Made by a program: the position numbers and the translations under genes. A stretch of 64,000 nucleotides of DNA. It comes from Prevotellaceae bacterium (GTDB taxonomy: Bacteria; Bacteroidota; Bacteroidia; Bacteroidales; Bacteroidaceae). The notes beneath the pieces are model-generated. The model saw nothing but the letters and a program-made list of their open reading frames with translations. It ran no database searches and had not been told where the DNA came from. This document shows positions 1-8,135 of this stretch, one piece after another (the first letter of the stretch is position 1; every line of letters begins with the position of its first letter). The stretch covers positions 6,751 to 70,750 of the forward strand of contig JAHZGX010000008.1 of the NCBI GenBank assembly GCA_019420585.1, read 5' to 3'.

Positions 1-762
1 AGCAGCACCGGTACACCATCGTTCTTTATCAGTCCGCTTGATGTGTTCCATGGCGATTTGGGAGTAATGACCCCTGATGACGTGGTGGTGGCCATCAGCA
101 ACAGCGGACAGACTGACGAGTTGCTGCGTTTTGTTCCTTACCTGCTTGAACGCAACATCCCACTGGTAGGCATATCGGGAAATCCTGATTCACTCTTGGC
201 CAAATATTCCACTTATCACATCTGCGTCAAGGTGAGCAGCGAGGCTTGTCCGCTCAACCTTGCCCCCACCAGCAGCACCACAGCCACTTTGGCCATGGGT
301 GATGCACTGGCATGCGCACTCATGGAAGCACGCAATTTCAAGAAGAGAGACTTCGCACGTTTCCATCCCGGAGGCCGCCTGGGTCACAGTCTTTTGCTGT
401 CGGCCCACGATGTCATGCGCACCAACGACCTGCCCGTAATCCCCATGGACATGAAATTGGGCGAGGCATTGTTGCGCATGAGTCACGGCATGTTAGGACT
501 GGCAGTCATTGTGGAGAACGGATACGTGAAAGGACTAATCACCGATGGCGACATGAGGCGAGCCATGGAAAGGCTGAAGGACAAGTTCTTCAATGTTCCC
601 GTATCCGAAGTGATGACCAAGACACCCGTGTGCGTAAAGCCGGACATGAAGGTCAATCAGATAACCGACCTCTTGGGAGAAAAGAAAATCCACGCAGTTA
701 TGGTGGTAGATGACGAATGCCGCCTACTAGGTATCGTGGACAACTTCCGCTGCATGATTTGA
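1..762 (+). CDS. kdsD: Arabinose-5-phosphate isomerase (partial, 5' end outside window)
   Basis: Converts ribulose-5-phosphate to arabinose-5-phosphate, the first committed step to the Kdo sugar of lipopolysaccharide. The frame is open from base 1, so the start lies upstream and 253 residues are visible. A SIS sugar-isomerase domain comes first (ISNSGQTDE at about residue 32 of the visible part, then the family motif HPGGRLG), followed by two CBS domains at about residues 140-195 and 205-250. That SIS-CBS-CBS order is typical of KdsD/GutQ. The next gene begins 5 nt after the stop, suggesting co-transcription. The absence of the N-terminus is a window-edge effect only. Confidence 0.93.
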   Translation, partial: SSTGTPSFFISPLDVFHGDLGVMTPDDVVVAISNSGQTDELLRFVPYLLERNIPLVGISGNPDSLLAKYSTYHICVKVSSEACPLNLAPTSSTTATLAMGDALACALMEARNFKKRDFARFHPGGRLGHSLLLSAHDVMRTNDLPVIPMDMKLGEALLRMSHGMLGLAVIVENGYVKGLITDGDMRRAMERLKDKFFNVPVSEVMTKTPVCVKPDMKVNQITDLLGEKKIHAVMVVDDECRLLGIVDNFRCMI

Positions 763-767
763 TTCTG

Positions 768-1994
768 ATGAAACGTTGCGCACTTGTCATTGCCCTATGC
801 CTGTTGGGAACCATGAGGCTTATGGCTCAAGGATCGGACAGCATCGTAAGAGAAATATTCAGGCAGAAAGGATTCCCGTTCTACGAAGACAATGAGGTCA
901 AACTGCTTCCTACCGGGCGTGAGAAGTATGATGACCTCTTCGGTTGTGTGCAGTCAGCACGCCGATTTATCCACATGGATTACTTCAAGTTCCAGCAAGA
1001 CAGCATCTGCAGGGCTCTTTTTGACATATTGGCCCACAAGGCCGGCCAAGGTGTGGAAGTGCGTGTGGTGTATGACAGTTTCGGCAACCGCTACAGCGAC
1101 CTTCCGCTCACAGATTCCTACCTTGACTCCCTGCGCACTGCAGGCATACAGATTGAGGAGTTTGACAGAGTTCGCTTCCCCTGGATTAATCACCTACGCC
1201 ACCGCAATCACCACAAGATTGCCATCATCGATGGAGAGGCCGCCTACACAGGTGGCATGAACGTAGCCGACTATTATCTGCACGGAAAACCCAGCGTGGG
1301 AGAATGGAGGGACATGCACATGAAGGTGCGCGGATCAATGGTGAACGGCTATGAGCGGGTGTTTGAGGACATGTGGTGGCGAGCCACCAAGGAACGTCTC
1401 GACTCCACGCGTTATCTCACTCAGCCCTTTCCTGCAGGCCATACCTCCATGGCCATGGTGGAACGTATACCCAAGAAAAGCGGCAAGGTCATACGTAAGA
1501 CCTACTGCATAGCCATTGACCATGCCGACAACATCATACAGATAGTCAATCCCTACCCCACCTTGGTCAAAAGCATACGCAAGTCACTGGAACACGCGCT
1601 GGCCCGAGGCGTTCGTGTACAGATAATGGCCTCAACCAAGAGTGACGGCCCGGTGACTCCCGATGTGGTAGGACAGGAGATGCACAAACTCATGAAGAAG
1701 GGAGCAGAGGTGTTTTATTACGATGGTGGGTTCCACCACAGCAAGGTGATGATGGTCGACGGATTGTTCTGCACAGTGGGTACGGCCAACCTCGATGCAC
1801 GGTCACTCCGTTTTGACTATGAGGTGAACGCCTTCATCTTCGACCGCCAAGTCACCTCACAACTTCAAGACATCTTTTACCGTGACGTGCATGCCCACTG
1901 CACCTTGCTCACTCCCGAGAACTGGAAATACCGTTTCCCTCTGAAGCGCCGTATATCGGGACGCGTATTCAGTTCAATTAAAGGCTTCCTCTGA
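768..1994 (+). CDS. Secreted phospholipase D-like / cardiolipin synthase-family protein
   Basis: A 408-residue protein with the two HxKxxxxD motifs that make one PLD active site: HHKIAIID followed by a GGMN stretch in the first half, and HSKVMMVD followed by GTANLDARS in the second. This is the arrangement of bacterial cardiolipin synthases, which join two phosphatidylglycerols. The chosen start gives a hydrophobic N-terminus (MKRCALVIALCLLGTMRLMA) that resembles a signal peptide, so the catalytic part is probably periplasmic. Typical ClsA has two transmembrane segments, so a periplasmic phospholipase or nuclease is also possible. It sits 5 nt after kdsD and ends at a strong hairpin shared with the convergent gene. 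Confidence 0.85.
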   Translation: MKRCALVIALCLLGTMRLMAQGSDSIVREIFRQKGFPFYEDNEVKLLPTGREKYDDLFGCVQSARRFIHMDYFKFQQDSICRALFDILAHKAGQGVEVRVVYDSFGNRYSDLPLTDSYLDSLRTAGIQIEEFDRVRFPWINHLRHRNHHKIAIIDGEAAYTGGMNVADYYLHGKPSVGEWRDMHMKVRGSMVNGYERVFEDMWWRATKERLDSTRYLTQPFPAGHTSMAMVERIPKKSGKVIRKTYCIAIDHADNIIQIVNPYPTLVKSIRKSLEHALARGVRVQIMASTKSDGPVTPDVVGQEMHKLMKKGAEVFYYDGGFHHSKVMMVDGLFCTVGTANLDARSLRFDYEVNAFIFDRQVTSQLQDIFYRDVHAHCTLLTPENWKYRFPLKRRISGRVFSSIKGFL

Positions 1995-2005
1995 TTCATA
2001 AAACA

Positions 2006-2051
2006 GGCACCCCGAATGTTGAGAGAATGGATGTGCAACATTCGGAGTGCC
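2006..2051. terminator. Bidirectional hairpin terminator
   Basis: Arms GGCACcCCGAATGTTG and CAACATTCGGaGTGCC pair almost perfectly around a 14-nt loop, between two convergent genes that stop at 1994 (plus) and 2078 (minus). No long T tract follows. Confidence 0.6.
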
Positions 2052-2077
2052 CGATGAGTTCCCGGTGGAAGCATGCC

Positions 2078-2944
2078 TCAGAACTCCAAGTCGGCCCAAT
2101 GCGGGTTATGGTCGGAAATCCTATGCTGGGGATTCTCCCGTTCAATGTGGCTCTGCAACACCTTTATGCCGGGGGTGATAAAAATGAAGTCAATCTTGGG
2201 AGCCTTCAATGGAGATATTCGGCAGAAGTTATGGAACGTGTAAGGTGCACCGCTGTGATAGGCAGTCATATGGTAAGCATCGTTCATCTTGAACTCATTG
2301 GTCACCATGGTAGTGTAAGCCTCATCATCCTCCGTAATGTTAAAGTCACCCGTCACCACGGCAGGCCTGTCCCCCACAATCTCCTGAATCTTCTTCATGA
2401 TGAGTTTCGCACTTTCCTTGCGTGCAGTCACGCCCACATGATCAAAATGTGTGTTCACGGCCATGAAGATTTTTCCCGTGGCCTTGTCCTTCAATTTCAC
2501 GTAACTTGCCACACGTTCCAGAGCAGCGTCCCAGCCTTTTGAGCCGGGCACATCTGGAGTCTCGCTCAACCAAAAATTTCCCTTCTCCAGCGGCTCATAT
2601 TTGTCCTCTCGGAAAAACACAGGCGTGAACTCACCCTTTTCTTTGCCATCGGTACGTCCAACACCCACGTAATCATAGCCGACCAGACGCTCGCGCAAAT
2701 CCTTCAGTTGCTTAATGGTGACCTCCTGCATGCCCACTACGTCCACCTTGTTGTCCAGCACAAACTGCGCCACATTGTCCTTACGGACATCCCATCCACA
2801 GCCAATCTCCTCATCGACACCCGCAATGCAACGGATGTTGAACGTGCACCAGCGCACCTTTACAGGCTGTTCAACCTTGTCCTTCGACATTCCAAGCACC
2901 GGGAGCAACAGGGCTGCCAGTGCCAACAAATACTTCTTCATCAT
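2078..2944 (-). CDS. Secreted endonuclease/exonuclease/phosphatase family protein
   Basis: A 288-residue protein of the Mg-dependent EEP (DNase I-like) superfamily. Visible motifs in order are CTFNIRC near the N-terminus, MQEVT (metal-binding Glu), VNTHFDHVG, GDFNITEDD (Asp/Asn) and SDHNPHWADLEF at the end. The start at 2944 yields a signal peptide (MMKKYLLALAALLLPVLGMS), so it acts outside the cytoplasm. Many Bacteroidota homologues lie next to carbohydrate-degradation genes; here it follows an alpha-L-rhamnosidase gene by 69 nt on the same strand. The substrate could be a phosphoester on sugar, lipid or nucleic acid and cannot be told from sequence. Confidence 0.85.
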   Translation of the reverse strand: MMKKYLLALAALLLPVLGMSKDKVEQPVKVRWCTFNIRCIAGVDEEIGCGWDVRKDNVAQFVLDNKVDVVGMQEVTIKQLKDLRERLVGYDYVGVGRTDGKEKGEFTPVFFREDKYEPLEKGNFWLSETPDVPGSKGWDAALERVASYVKLKDKATGKIFMAVNTHFDHVGVTARKESAKLIMKKIQEIVGDRPAVVTGDFNITEDDEAYTTMVTNEFKMNDAYHMTAYHSGAPYTFHNFCRISPLKAPKIDFIFITPGIKVLQSHIERENPQHRISDHNPHWADLEF

Positions 2945-3013
2945 GTATCGCTTTGTTTTGATGATTATACATGATGTGGGGGCATCCCAGACGGAGTTCC
3001 CCACATCTTATTA

Positions 3014-5263
3014 TTACTTGTTTACCTTAAACTTATAATTGCCCTCAGGCAGCAGCAGACAAAGGCGTCCTTCCTTCTGCCCCCCGGCCTTGTCACAGAC
3101 ATAGCATGCCGCTCCCTTCACCTGCTCCGCGCTCTGGCAGGGAAGGTAAAGATATGCCCGGGTGCCCCGGGGAACTGTAAGCGTGTACACATCAGCCTTT
3201 CCGCCCAACTTGAATGCAGACTTCACCATGCCCCTTACGGTAGGGATGCTGATGCTGGCCTGCTTGAAGCGTGCAGGCATGGGAGTTACCGAGAATGTCC
3301 TCCATCCAGGCTCTGTCACCTCCACGCCCATCAGGTACTGCGCAATGACAGTGAGCGGGCCTCCGCTCCAAGCATGGTTGGTGGTTCCGCCGCCAAACCC
3401 GTTGGCTCCTTCCTGCCATCCCTCATACAGGGTACTGTGCACAGAATCGGTCACCATGGCATGGTAACGCTCATGTGCGCGCTCCATGGCATATTCTCCA
3501 TCGCCCATCTGAAAGAGTGACTCCATCACATACTTCTCCATGTAAGGGCTGGCATGCTTTTGGGTGCGCAGCAGCCGACCTATGGCGGGATACTTGTCGG
3601 CATCGGCAATGCCGCTGATCACAGCCAGTGCCTGCACACGGTCATCCGTATCGCCCGTATATGCCGGATGTCGGTAAGCCCTGCCCGTCCAGCAAGCATT
3701 GTATCCACGCTTCACCTGAACCATGGTCTGCCGGTAGGCCGAAGCCTCATCCGGTCTGCCCAGAAGTTCTGCCATGCGCGAGGCTGCATCAAGAGCCATG
3801 TAATGCCAGCCGGCATAGATGAGCCGCATGTCTCGGTTCTCACCCCAGTCACCCCAGTCCCATGCGCCGTGACGCTCGGCCGTGAGTCCTCCCGGCTCCG
3901 TCTGCCACACGTTCAGATAGCGGCATACAGCCGGGTATACCTGCCTTATGGTAGCCGTGTCTGCCGTATTCATATAATAGTTCCAGAACCCGTACATGCC
4001 CACGCTTGCCAACATCTGTGCAGGCAGTTCGGCATCATAATTCCCGGGGATTGGGCTGTGTATGATGCCCGCATCATTCTGAAAGGCACACAACTCCAGC
4101 ATGCCTTTGCGCATGAGCGAATGCACGCGCGTACTATATGTATAGAAGCACTCCCCCATCAGCACGGTTACATCCCCCCACCACTGTGCCCGCTCGCGGT
4201 CAGGACAGTCAAAGTAGGTGTCGCGCATGTTCACGTAAAGCGTGCGAAGCCCTTTTTGCCAGAAGCGGTTGAAGAAGGCATCATCACAGTGGAATTTGCC
4301 TTCGGGCAATCCATCATAGCCACTCTCGCGGTACTGCAGTCGATTTACCTTCAGTCCATGTGGCACTATCACATGCATCACTTCCCCGTTCATCCAGCCC
4401 AGCGACTCATAAACCTGCTTTCCACGGCGGGTCACATACTCGGCACGTACTCCCCATTCGCTACCTCCCTGTATGTGGTCTGTCTGAAGGCGTATAAGGT
4501 TGCCTCCCTCGGGGTCATCCACCTGCACGCAGGGAGTAAGTTGCATGTTGTAAGGCAGGTGTGCCACCAAAGTATCCTCCCTCTCCCCTTCGTGCCGCAC
4601 ATATCTGGCATTCTTCAATCCGAAATCACGGAACAGAGGTATGGGACGCTCGTGCAGCACATTCCATGGAGCATCGCCAGCCCGCCCTATCTCGCGGGAG
4701 GAAGCGTAAGGCTTGCCTGCATCAGTCTGTGCCACACGCGCATCATAGCGGATGCTGCTCTCGCTCAATCGCCAGTTGGGCACCGGTTCGCCACACGCCG
4801 TATACTCCCTCAGCAGGCGGCTCTCCCAATGGCTGTCAGAATACAGCCCAATGGCCGGTGCTGAAAACAAGAGTCCCATGCGTCCGCTGTCGAGATGGCT
4901 GAACCCGGACTTACCGAAGTGCCATACAAGCAACTCCACGTGGTTTATCCCCTTGCGCAGGTAAGGGCGCAGATCCACCCTGTCATAATAGGAATCCCTT
5001 GGGTTTGGGCCGCGTTTCAGACCGCCTTCAAAGACGGCCACTTCCCCGTTGACATACAGCCAGTATTTGCTGTCCACACATATACTGGCTTCCACTCTCT
5101 CGGGCAACGAGGCCAGTTGCACGTCCCGGCGGAATCTTGCCCAGGTATTGGGTGCATCAGCGTTGCCCTCACTCACCGTAATCCATCGGGAGTCATTCCA
5201 TTGCGCCACAGATGGCACTGCAGACAGCGCCATGGCCATGACCAGGAAGATAGCCTTTCTCAT
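3014..5263 (-). CDS. Alpha-L-rhamnosidase, glycoside hydrolase family 78
   Basis: A 749-residue secreted protein. The start at 5263 gives a signal peptide (MRKAIFLVMAMALSAVPSVA). An N-terminal beta-sandwich region with the carbohydrate-binding look of the family (to about residue 330) is followed by the (alpha/alpha)6-barrel marked by DCPDRERAQWWGDV, the counterpart of the GH78 motif DCPxRxExxxWxGD, and later by TTNHAWSGGPL and a C-terminal beta domain. It removes terminal rhamnose from plant or bacterial glycans. The start is preceded by a -7 box and the EEP gene follows in the same direction. No SusC/SusD pair is nearby, so this is not a complete polysaccharide utilisation locus. Confidence 0.9.
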   Translation of the reverse strand: MRKAIFLVMAMALSAVPSVAQWNDSRWITVSEGNADAPNTWARFRRDVQLASLPERVEASICVDSKYWLYVNGEVAVFEGGLKRGPNPRDSYYDRVDLRPYLRKGINHVELLVWHFGKSGFSHLDSGRMGLLFSAPAIGLYSDSHWESRLLREYTACGEPVPNWRLSESSIRYDARVAQTDAGKPYASSREIGRAGDAPWNVLHERPIPLFRDFGLKNARYVRHEGEREDTLVAHLPYNMQLTPCVQVDDPEGGNLIRLQTDHIQGGSEWGVRAEYVTRRGKQVYESLGWMNGEVMHVIVPHGLKVNRLQYRESGYDGLPEGKFHCDDAFFNRFWQKGLRTLYVNMRDTYFDCPDRERAQWWGDVTVLMGECFYTYSTRVHSLMRKGMLELCAFQNDAGIIHSPIPGNYDAELPAQMLASVGMYGFWNYYMNTADTATIRQVYPAVCRYLNVWQTEPGGLTAERHGAWDWGDWGENRDMRLIYAGWHYMALDAASRMAELLGRPDEASAYRQTMVQVKRGYNACWTGRAYRHPAYTGDTDDRVQALAVISGIADADKYPAIGRLLRTQKHASPYMEKYVMESLFQMGDGEYAMERAHERYHAMVTDSVHSTLYEGWQEGANGFGGGTTNHAWSGGPLTVIAQYLMGVEVTEPGWRTFSVTPMPARFKQASISIPTVRGMVKSAFKLGGKADVYTLTVPRGTRAYLYLPCQSAEQVKGAACYVCDKAGGQKEGRLCLLLPEGNYKFKVNK

Positions 5264-5324
5264 AACAAGCGATAATGTTGATTGTTGCTTAGCACAGGAG
5301 ACGACAATGACACCTCCCGTCATT

Positions 5325-5332
5325 CAAAGTTA
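5325..5332 (-). promoter_or_regulatory. -7 promoter box for the rhamnosidase gene
   Basis: TAACTTTG on the minus strand, 61 nt upstream of the start at 5263; it matches the Bacteroidota -7 consensus TAnnTTTG. A convincing -33 TTTG at the usual spacing is not seen. Confidence 0.5.
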
Positions 5333-5406
5333 CGACAAATCAAGCAAACCAGCGAAAGGCATGGAGGAAAAAGGAGGCTAGGGCACGTTTTTCTGTGGAA
5401 AAACCT

Positions 5407-5414
5407 TAAATTTG
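5407..5414 (+). promoter_or_regulatory. -7 promoter box for the LOG-like gene
   Basis: TAAATTTG, 20 nt before the ATG at 5435, with a T-rich stretch near 5388 where the -33 element would lie. It is divergent from the rhamnosidase promoter. Confidence 0.6.
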
Positions 5415-5434
5415 TAGAAACAACAGAAAAAATC

Positions 5435-6559
5435 ATGAGCGAGAACTACTTGCAGATAAAGGATGACTGGGAGGTAGCACGCGTGCTCCACCAAGAACAG
5501 GAAGAGATACGCCGCTGCGCCTTCCAGAGCGTTAACCTCACCGCAGAGACGGAACTGGCCTTGAGCCACACATACAGAGACTGCCTCTTCATTGGCTGCA
5601 CACTTCCACAAGGACTGAAACACCAATCCAAGGACTGCCTCTTCCTGCCTGACATGGGCGAGACATTCCATTACCGCAACCACCTGTATACGCCGGAAGA
5701 ACTCTATGAGGGCTATTCGCCCACCGACCCACACAGTTACCAGACCTGTTACGATGGGCGTGTCTACCGCCATTATCTCAAGATGGGCAAGCACGCAAGC
5801 AACGTCAAAGAGACGCTGGCACGCTCCATGCATGACCACAGCATAAGCGACTGCCTGAGGGAGGTGCTCTCACATTACGACGAGCATAGGCTGGTAGGCG
5901 TGATGGGCGGACACGGACTGCTGCGCGATGATGATATTTACCTTAGGGTGGCTACCCTAAGCAAGCATCTCACGGAACAGGGATTCCTGATGATTACCGG
6001 CGGCGGTCCCGGAGTCATGGAAGCCACGCATCTGGGAGCCTGGATGGCCGGACGTACCGATAAAGAACTGCACGAGGCACACGGCATCATGAAGCAGGCA
6101 CAGAAGTACACTGATGAGAGATGGCTGGAAACAGCATGGGAAGTACACCACAAATATCCTCAGAAGGACTATGACAGCCTGGGCATACCCACCTGGCTCT
6201 ACGGACATGAGCCTTCCACACCGCTTGCCACCATGATAGCCAAATACTTTGACAACAGCATACGCGAGGATGGAATACTGTCCATTGCGCGCGGAGGCAT
6301 CATCTACACGCCAGGGAGCGCTGGCACCCTGCAGGAAATCTTCCAGGAAGCAGTGCAGAACCATTACTTGACCTTTGGCTACGCAAGCCCCATGATATTC
6401 ATGGGACGGGATTTCTGGACGCACGAGGTGCCCATCTGGCCACTCATGACAGACATGGTAAAGCGCGGCAAGTACCAGAACCTGATACTCTGCCTGACTG
6501 ACAGCGAGCAGGAGATTGCCAACGTGCTCAGTGCACAAGTTGGAGAGCCTCGGCAGTAG
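5435..6559 (+). CDS. LOG/Rossmann-fold nucleotide-binding family protein
   Basis: A 374-residue protein whose C-terminal two thirds match the lysine-decarboxylase-like/LOG fold: GVMGGHG, then GGGPGVMEA and PGSAGTLQE. Classic LOG enzymes have PGGxGTxxE; here the second glycine is serine and the following residue is alanine. LOG-fold proteins hydrolyse nucleoside monophosphates to base and ribose phosphate. The N-terminal 140 residues are extra and carry repeated aromatic/Cys pieces (YRDCLFIGC, KDCLFLP) that I do not recognise. The ATG at 5435 was chosen because a -7 box lies just upstream. The gene ends 32 bp inside the convergent amidase gene. Confidence 0.7.
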   Translation: MSENYLQIKDDWEVARVLHQEQEEIRRCAFQSVNLTAETELALSHTYRDCLFIGCTLPQGLKHQSKDCLFLPDMGETFHYRNHLYTPEELYEGYSPTDPHSYQTCYDGRVYRHYLKMGKHASNVKETLARSMHDHSISDCLREVLSHYDEHRLVGVMGGHGLLRDDDIYLRVATLSKHLTEQGFLMITGGGPGVMEATHLGAWMAGRTDKELHEAHGIMKQAQKYTDERWLETAWEVHHKYPQKDYDSLGIPTWLYGHEPSTPLATMIAKYFDNSIREDGILSIARGGIIYTPGSAGTLQEIFQEAVQNHYLTFGYASPMIFMGRDFWTHEVPIWPLMTDMVKRGKYQNLILCLTDSEQEIANVLSAQVGEPRQ

Positions 6560-7676
6560 ATAGGGGATGATTACCCTGATAGGCCACAATGAAAGCATCG
6601 GGGAATTTGTCCTTGATCTGCTTCAGCGTAGCCTTGGCTTCGCTGTAGTCTGGCGTACTTCCATACAACACCTTATAGGCAGCCCCCGCCTGCACGATGC
6701 GCACAGGAGAGAGTCCTTTCAGGCGGGGGTCGCCTTCATGCAGTTCCTTACTCACTGCCAGTAACTGCACGCTGAACACAGGTACCGTATCCGCCTGCAC
6801 GGCCGGAATCTCCTGAGCCATCTCTGGCTGAGGACTATCCGGCTGCTCGTTGGTTGGATGTTCCTCCGGCAGGGCTGGCCGGCTCTCTTCCACGGCGGAT
6901 TCCGTCTCAGACTGCTCTCCTGTCGGCGTGTTGTCATCGCACAAGCGATTCGCCTTCAGACCGTTCATGGTGCTGAACGACTGGCGCAACTTGCGCAGTG
7001 TCTGCTTGTGCGTCTTAGCCTGCGTGGTAATGTAATATTCGTCCAGCGCGTTGTAGATGTCCTGCGCTATCTGTTTCTGCCCGCGCTCACTGCACATGTA
7101 GGCAGCATCATTCACATTGCTAAGGAAGCCCACCTCGGTCAGCGCAGCCGGCATCTCTGTATGCAGGAGCACATACAGTTTGCAGGACCTGGCCCCTCTG
7201 TCGGCAGGCCTACCGGAACCGGCGTAATTCTTCTGCAGCAACCAAGCCAGCAACTCACTCTTGTCTGCATTCCGTTCCAGGTGGCTCGCCTGCACCATAT
7301 TCTGTGCGGCACGGCGGTTGGCATAGAAAGTCTCGGTGCCCGAGAGCAGGATATTTCTCTCGGCAAAGTTAATGTGGATGCTCAGGAAGAGGTCGGCCCG
7401 TGCCTTGTTGGCAATGCGGCACCGCTCGTCCAACGAGACGAACGAGTCATCGGTACGCGTAAGGATGAGTTTTATGCCCGGTTTGTTCCTGCGTATGAGT
7501 TCTGCCACACGATTGGTCAGTTTCAGCGTCAGGTCCTTCTCCAGCACGCTCCTCGTGCAAGTTCCCTGATCTTTGCCGCCATGGCCGGCATCAAGCACCC
7601 ACACCAAGGGGCGCAACTGGCGGGCAGTGCACATGAGCGGCAGGAGCAGCGCCATCACAATCAAGAAACGTTTCAT
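6528..7676 (-). CDS. N-acetylmuramoyl-L-alanine amidase with C-terminal SPOR domain
   Basis: A 382-residue peptidoglycan amidase that cuts the bond between MurNAc and the stem peptide. A signal peptide (MKRFLIVMALLLPLMCTA) precedes an Amidase_3 domain with zinc-ligand regions DAGHGGKDQGT, EKDLTLKL and SIHIN, and TEVGFLSN. A Glu/Pro-rich linker (about residues 235-290) leads to a final 80 residues (FSVQLLAV ... YKVLYGS ... AKATLKQIKDKFPDAFIVAY) with the pattern of a SPOR domain, which binds denuded septal glycan. This suggests a role in daughter-cell separation. The start codon is only 4 nt from the -7 box, so the leader must be very short. Its 3' end overlaps the convergent gene. Confidence 0.88.
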   Translation of the reverse strand: MKRFLIVMALLLPLMCTARQLRPLVWVLDAGHGGKDQGTCTRSVLEKDLTLKLTNRVAELIRRNKPGIKLILTRTDDSFVSLDERCRIANKARADLFLSIHINFAERNILLSGTETFYANRRAAQNMVQASHLERNADKSELLAWLLQKNYAGSGRPADRGARSCKLYVLLHTEMPAALTEVGFLSNVNDAAYMCSERGQKQIAQDIYNALDEYYITTQAKTHKQTLRKLRQSFSTMNGLKANRLCDDNTPTGEQSETESAVEESRPALPEEHPTNEQPDSPQPEMAQEIPAVQADTVPVFSVQLLAVSKELHEGDPRLKGLSPVRIVQAGAAYKVLYGSTPDYSEAKATLKQIKDKFPDAFIVAYQGNHPLSTAEALQLVH

Positions 7677-7680
7677 AGTG

Positions 7681-7688
7681 CAAAGATA
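7681..7688 (-). promoter_or_regulatory. -7 promoter box for the amidase gene
   Basis: TATCTTTG on the minus strand, ending 4 nt before the ATG at 7676. If used as usual, transcription starts at or next to the start codon, giving an almost leaderless mRNA. Confidence 0.55.
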
Positions 7689-7817
7689 CAGAAATTTGTG
7701 CGCCCACACGCCACGAGAAAATGTTTTCGTGAGCAACCTTAGGCATTCATGTTTCCCGGCATGCCACGCAACGCCGGCAAACACATCCAACAAGTTGTTG
7801 TCCCGAAGAAGCAAGGA

Positions 7818-7947
7818 AATCCGCGTCTCAAATACAGGATATTTTTCCCGACAAGACTTTTTGTCTTGATTCTTGAAAAGGCTTCGCAAAATTTCCCCAA
7901 CTGGGAAAAAATATTTCTCCAACTAGAAAAAAAATCTCTCCAACTGG
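7818..7947. repeat. Dispersed palindromic intergenic element, copy 1
   Basis: Starts with AATCCGCGTCTCA, contains a GAAAAGGCTTCGCAAAA stretch, and ends with three units CCAACTGG (7897), CCAACTAG (7919) and CCAACTGG (7940) separated by A/T tracts. Related copies occur near 17371, 50991 and 63660. No gene is seen in 7689-8135 apart from this element and the two hairpins that follow. Confidence 0.7.
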
Positions 7948-8037
7948 ACAGTTTTTTGTCTGCTGCTGCGCTTACAGACTAAGAAGGCAAAAGCCATCTG
8001 TCTTCCCAGGGTCAGTACTGCTGCATGCCCAAAGGCA

Positions 8038-8063
8038 AGGAGGGTGTGCCGACACACCCTCCT
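8038..8063 (-). terminator. Hairpin downstream of the DUF4301 gene
   Basis: Perfect 11-bp stem AGGAGGGTGTG / CACACCCTCCT with a 4-nt loop. A second stem, GCCCCCG / CGGGGGC, lies at 8081-8105. Both follow the minus-strand stop at 8136. The T tail is weak on either strand. Confidence 0.55.
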
Positions 8064-8135
8064 ACTTTTACACATCCTCAGCCCCCGACAAAAGAAAACG
8101 GGGGCTTCCACAATATCTTGGAAGAAACGTTTCTG

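Noticed and set aside
3554..4864. A 436-codon plus-strand frame inside the rhamnosidase gene
   Set aside because: Antisense to GH78 motifs on the other strand, no recognisable domain and no promoter box.
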